Source of the DNA: GWF2-50-93 sp041666985
GTDB taxonomy: Bacteria; Verrucomicrobiota; Lentisphaeria; Victivallales; GWF2-50-93
Reading direction: 5' to 3'
Assembly: GCA_041666985.1 (NCBI GenBank)
Contig: JBAYFV010000198.1
Span: 1-7,160 of the forward strand
DNA: 7,160 nucleotides
Shown here in pieces: positions 5,466 to 7,160 of this stretch (position 1 is the first letter of the stretch; each line of letters opens with the position of its first letter). The position numbers and the translations under genes are program-made. Below the pieces are notes generated by a model that saw only the letters and a program-made list of their open reading frames with translations, ran no database searches and was not told the DNA's origin.

Positions 5466-6650
5466 ATGACCAAGGGAAAATATTTTGAACGGATATTTGA
5501 CCGATTACCGCCCCACGACAAGGACAATGTCCAGACCTATGTGCTGCGTCAAATAAGGGAGAAGGGCTTTTTTCAGACGGTCTTCAACACCATTCACGAG
5601 GGCATAATAGTTGTTGACAAGGAACTGAAAATCCGCTATGCAAACAAGGCGGCGTCGGAAATGCTCGGCATTCCCGAGAATATTGAGGAGCAGCGCATTT
5701 CCAGGTTCCTGAAGGATATCAACTGGAAAGGCATCATGGACAGGGATGAGAATGAATGGTATAAGATATCCAGAAAGGAAATTGAAGTTCTGTATCCCGT
5801 CAGGAGGAATCTTCTTTTCTACATCGTACCGCATGAGAGCGACAAGGAGACGGCGATAATAATCCTTCATGATGTGACAGAATCCAGGATGAACACGTTG
5901 AAGACTCTGGAATCGGAGAAAAACCAGTTGATATCGCTTCTTTCCGCAGGGGTCGCCCACGAGATAGGAAATCCGATAAACAGCCTTCATATCCATCTTC
6001 AGCTTCTCGGGAGGAAGCTGAAAAAAAGCAGGAGGAAGGATGAGGAGGCGCTGGAGCTCCTGTCGGTGGCCGAGCGGGAGGTTAAGAGGCTTGACATGAT
6101 AATTTCCCAGTTCCTCCAGGCTGTCAGGCCGACCGTCCCCAAAATGTCGGCAGGTGTTGATCTGAAACAGATCATAATCGAAACCCTCAACTTCATGCAG
6201 TACGAAATAGAGGACCGCAACGTCAAGGTTGAATGCTCATGGCCGGATTCCTGCCCGCGGATACAGGGCGATGAAAACCAGCTGAAGCAGGCTTTCTACA
6301 ATATCATGAAAAATGCGGTGCAGTCCATGCCCGACGGCGGAACCATACATATCGCCGGTTCTTTTGACGAGAACAGGATCGAGGTCAGTTTCAGCGACAT
6401 GGGGAAAGGAATAAGCGCCGGGGACATCGGCAGGATTTTCGAACCTTATTATACTACGAAAAAACAGGGTGGAAGCGGTCTCGGACTCATGATTGTCGAG
6501 AGGATCATAAGGGAGCATGGCGCGGAGCTGACCGTGGAAAGCGAGCCCGGAAAAGGCACAGTGTTTAAAATCAAATTCCCTCTGTCCACAAGAAGAATCA
6601 GAATGCTCCCGGCGCCGGAAATTCAGAAGCCGGTGAGCAGTAATCAGTAA
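5466..6650 (+). CDS. Soluble PAS-domain sensor histidine kinase, NtrB-like
   Basis: This is a cytoplasmic two-component sensor kinase that should autophosphorylate on histidine and pass phosphate to a response regulator. In its 394 residues I see a helical start (1-34), a PAS domain (about 35-138, IIVVDKELKIRYANKAASEMLG then LHDVTES), the dimerisation/H-box AGVAHEIGNPINSL with phosphoacceptor His165, a coiled stretch (180-215), the N-box NIMKNAVQSM (Asn283), the G1 box DMGKGI (311-316), the F-box FEPYYTTK (325-332) and the G2 box GGSGLGL (335-341). There is no transmembrane segment. HEIGNP with this layout is typical of kinases paired with NtrC-type, sigma-54-dependent regulators, but no regulator gene follows here. 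The ATG is chosen because GGAGG (5452-5456) lies nine bases upstream. A GTG at 5433 would add eleven residues with no such site. The tail after FPLS (about 371-394) is non-conserved, and its last residues and stop fall in a heptamer array. Confidence 0.95.
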   Translation: MTKGKYFERIFDRLPPHDKDNVQTYVLRQIREKGFFQTVFNTIHEGIIVVDKELKIRYANKAASEMLGIPENIEEQRISRFLKDINWKGIMDRDENEWYKISRKEIEVLYPVRRNLLFYIVPHESDKETAIIILHDVTESRMNTLKTLESEKNQLISLLSAGVAHEIGNPINSLHIHLQLLGRKLKKSRRKDEEALELLSVAEREVKRLDMIISQFLQAVRPTVPKMSAGVDLKQIIIETLNFMQYEIEDRNVKVECSWPDSCPRIQGDENQLKQAFYNIMKNAVQSMPDGGTIHIAGSFDENRIEVSFSDMGKGISAGDIGRIFEPYYTTKKQGGSGLGLMIVERIIREHGAELTVESEPGKGTVFKIKFPLSTRRIRMLPAPEIQKPVSSNQ

Positions 6651-6693
6651 CCAGTAATCGGTAATCAGAGGTCAGTAATCAGGGGTCGGGGTG
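6638..6693. repeat. Heptamer tandem array, eight units, covering the kinase stop codon
   Basis: Eight consecutive 7-base units stay in strict register. Three are exactly CAGTAAT (6638-6644, 6652-6658, 6673-6679). The others are variants: CAGTAAC, CGGTAAT, CAGAGGT, CAGGGGT and a decayed last unit. A decayed unit may precede at 6631. The second unit supplies the kinase TAA (6648-6650). Because 7 is not a multiple of 3, TAA-bearing units place stops in all three frames. Confidence 0.85.
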
Positions 6694-6855
6694 GGGAGAC
6701 TGAAACGGAGAATCGGCGAACTCAAAAAGGGACTTTGAACAGGCGCAGGGGTCATGTGCTTGAAAATGCGAACGTTCAGGGGGGGGATTTAGTGTCTTTA
6801 TTTCACAGTCCTATGTCTTGAGCGTATGCAAATTTTTCCGGACGTTTGGAATTCA

Positions 6856-6882
6856 GCGGCCTACTGCGGTGGCCGCAGTTTT
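6856..6882 (+). terminator. Terminator-like hairpin with two alternative stems
   Basis: ACTGCGG (6863-6869) and CCGCAGT (6873-6879) form a 7-bp GC-rich stem with a TGG loop, running into TTTT (6879-6882), a minimal intrinsic terminator. GCGGCC (6856-6861) and GGCCGC (6871-6876) form a competing stem. It lies about 210 bases after the kinase stop and could end that transcript. Confidence 0.4.
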
Positions 6883-6890
6883 ATCAATAA

Positions 6891-6980
6891 GAAACTTAAG
6901 TAGTTTGCGATCTCCGAGCGCAAAAGACGAAGAGGCCGATTGCGCCAAGGATGTCGCAAGCTACTTCAAACACAAGTTTC
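6891..6980. ncRNA. Long imperfect hairpin, possible structured RNA or hairpin element
   Basis: The arms 6898-6923 and 6940-6966 pair over about 26 bases: AAGTAG, then TTGCGA, then TCC, then GCGCAA, with a few mismatches and one extra base, around a 16-base loop (6924-6939). An outer 7-bp helix GAAACTT (6891-6897) with AAGTTTC (6974-6980) extends it, leaving a 7-base bulge (6967-6973). Length and stacking make chance unlikely. Whether it is transcribed is unknown. Confidence 0.45.
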
Positions 6981-7070
6981 AAAGGGGGAGTCAGAAGTCA
7001 GGATTCAGAATTAAAAAAATAATATGAACCGAGTTGTTTTATTCTGACTACTGTCTTCTCCTTTGAAACT
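6975..7070. mobile_element. Gene-less large inverted repeat with heptamer arms
   Basis: The left arm (6975-7011) and right arm (7041-7070, reverse complement) both begin AGTTTCAAAGG and continue into CAGnnnT heptamers, with CAGAAGT, CAGGATT and CAGAATT on the left and CAGTAGT and CAGAATA on the right. The inner gap is 29 bases. This resembles the ends of the four-helix-bundle cassette with the gene removed, so it may be a deleted or non-autonomous relative. It shares 6975-6980 with the hairpin at 6891-6980. Confidence 0.4.
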
Positions 7071-7111
7071 CCACCATGAAACACACACGTTTTTCTGTTT
7101 CTTTAACGGAG

Positions 7112-7131
7112 CGCGGGTTTTCCAACCCGCG
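7112..7131. repeat. REP-like hairpin 1
   Basis: CGCGGGTT (7112-7119) and AACCCGCG (7124-7131) form a perfect 8-bp stem with a TTCC loop. It is the first of two similar hairpins six bases apart. Confidence 0.65.
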
Positions 7132-7137
7132 TCTGCT

Positions 7138-7157
7138 GGCGGACTGGAAAGTCCGCC
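7138..7157. repeat. REP-like hairpin 2
   Basis: GGCGGACT (7138-7145) and AGTCCGCC (7150-7157) form a perfect 8-bp stem with a GGAA loop, which is complementary to the TTCC loop of hairpin 1. The pair resembles bacterial interspersed palindrome units and may continue beyond the window edge. Confidence 0.65.
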
Positions 7158-7160
7158 CTC

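Larger units (their letters stand above)
6651..7160. other. Repeat- and hairpin-rich non-coding region
   Basis: No credible gene is present on either strand. After the heptamer array, 6694-6850 shows only a run of eight G at 6779-6786. From 6856 to the edge it is mostly inverted repeats, listed separately. A 69-codon frame at 6818-7027 crosses the hairpins and ends in a heptamer array, so it is not called as a gene. Confidence 0.7.

Noticed and set aside
6818..7027. 69-codon open frame in the 3' non-coding region
   Set aside because: It runs through a terminator-like hairpin, a long imperfect inverted repeat and a heptamer array, with no clear ribosome binding site and no recognisable domain.

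Overview
The window looks like ordinary bacterial chromosome, with biosynthetic and regulatory genes separated by repeat-rich spacers. Coding G+C is moderate and the spacers are AT-richer. No rRNA, tRNA, plasmid or phage gene is visible. The gene mix is a hexamer-type arginine-controlled ArgB, ArgJ, unimodular QueF, BioD and a soluble NtrB-like kinase, alongside paired GC-rich hairpins with GGAA/TTCC loops. It would fit a PVC-group bacterium (Lentisphaerae, Kiritimatiellae or Verrucomicrobia type) or a similar environmental lineage. This placement is a weak inference.

Bases 7-4001 carry a minus-strand set read right to left: bioD, a four-helix-bundle (23S rRNA intervening-sequence family) protein, queF, argJ and argB. 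queF and argJ share one base (stop TAA / start ATG) and are surely co-transcribed. bioD, the four-helix-bundle gene and queF are each under 60 bases apart, so bioD-fhb-queF-argJ may be one transcript. argB is set apart by 236 bases and has a convincing promoter of its own, with a perfect 16-bp palindrome between -35 and -10. ArgJ (acetyl recycling) and ArgB (the usual feedback point) belong to the cyclic arginine pathway. QueF makes the queuosine precursor preQ1 and BioD makes dethiobiotin. The three pathways share no obvious logic beyond being housekeeping.

Bases 4002-4534 are a non-coding divergent region holding a diverged direct repeat of about 100 bases. The second copy lies just upstream of a plus-strand gene (4535-5374) for a secreted protein of unrecognised function. 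A soluble PAS-histidine kinase follows (5466-6650). Bases 6651-7160 have no credible gene but are dense in structure: a heptamer array, a terminator-like hairpin, a long imperfect hairpin, an overlapping large inverted repeat, and a pair of REP-like hairpins at the edge.

The most interesting unifying signal is a set of degenerate short-period arrays. Heptamers of the form CAGnnnT occur at about 2836-2870, 3217-3241 (inverted), 6638-6693, 6985-7012 and 7041-7056 (inverted). Octamers occur at 935-966 and 1069-1108. The heptamers form the inverted ends of the four-helix-bundle cassette. They supply that gene's ribosome binding site, last codons and stop, and also the last codons and stop of the kinase. 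The cassette has the architecture of a 23S rRNA intervening sequence but sits between protein genes, and a similar but gene-less inverted repeat lies at 6975-7070.
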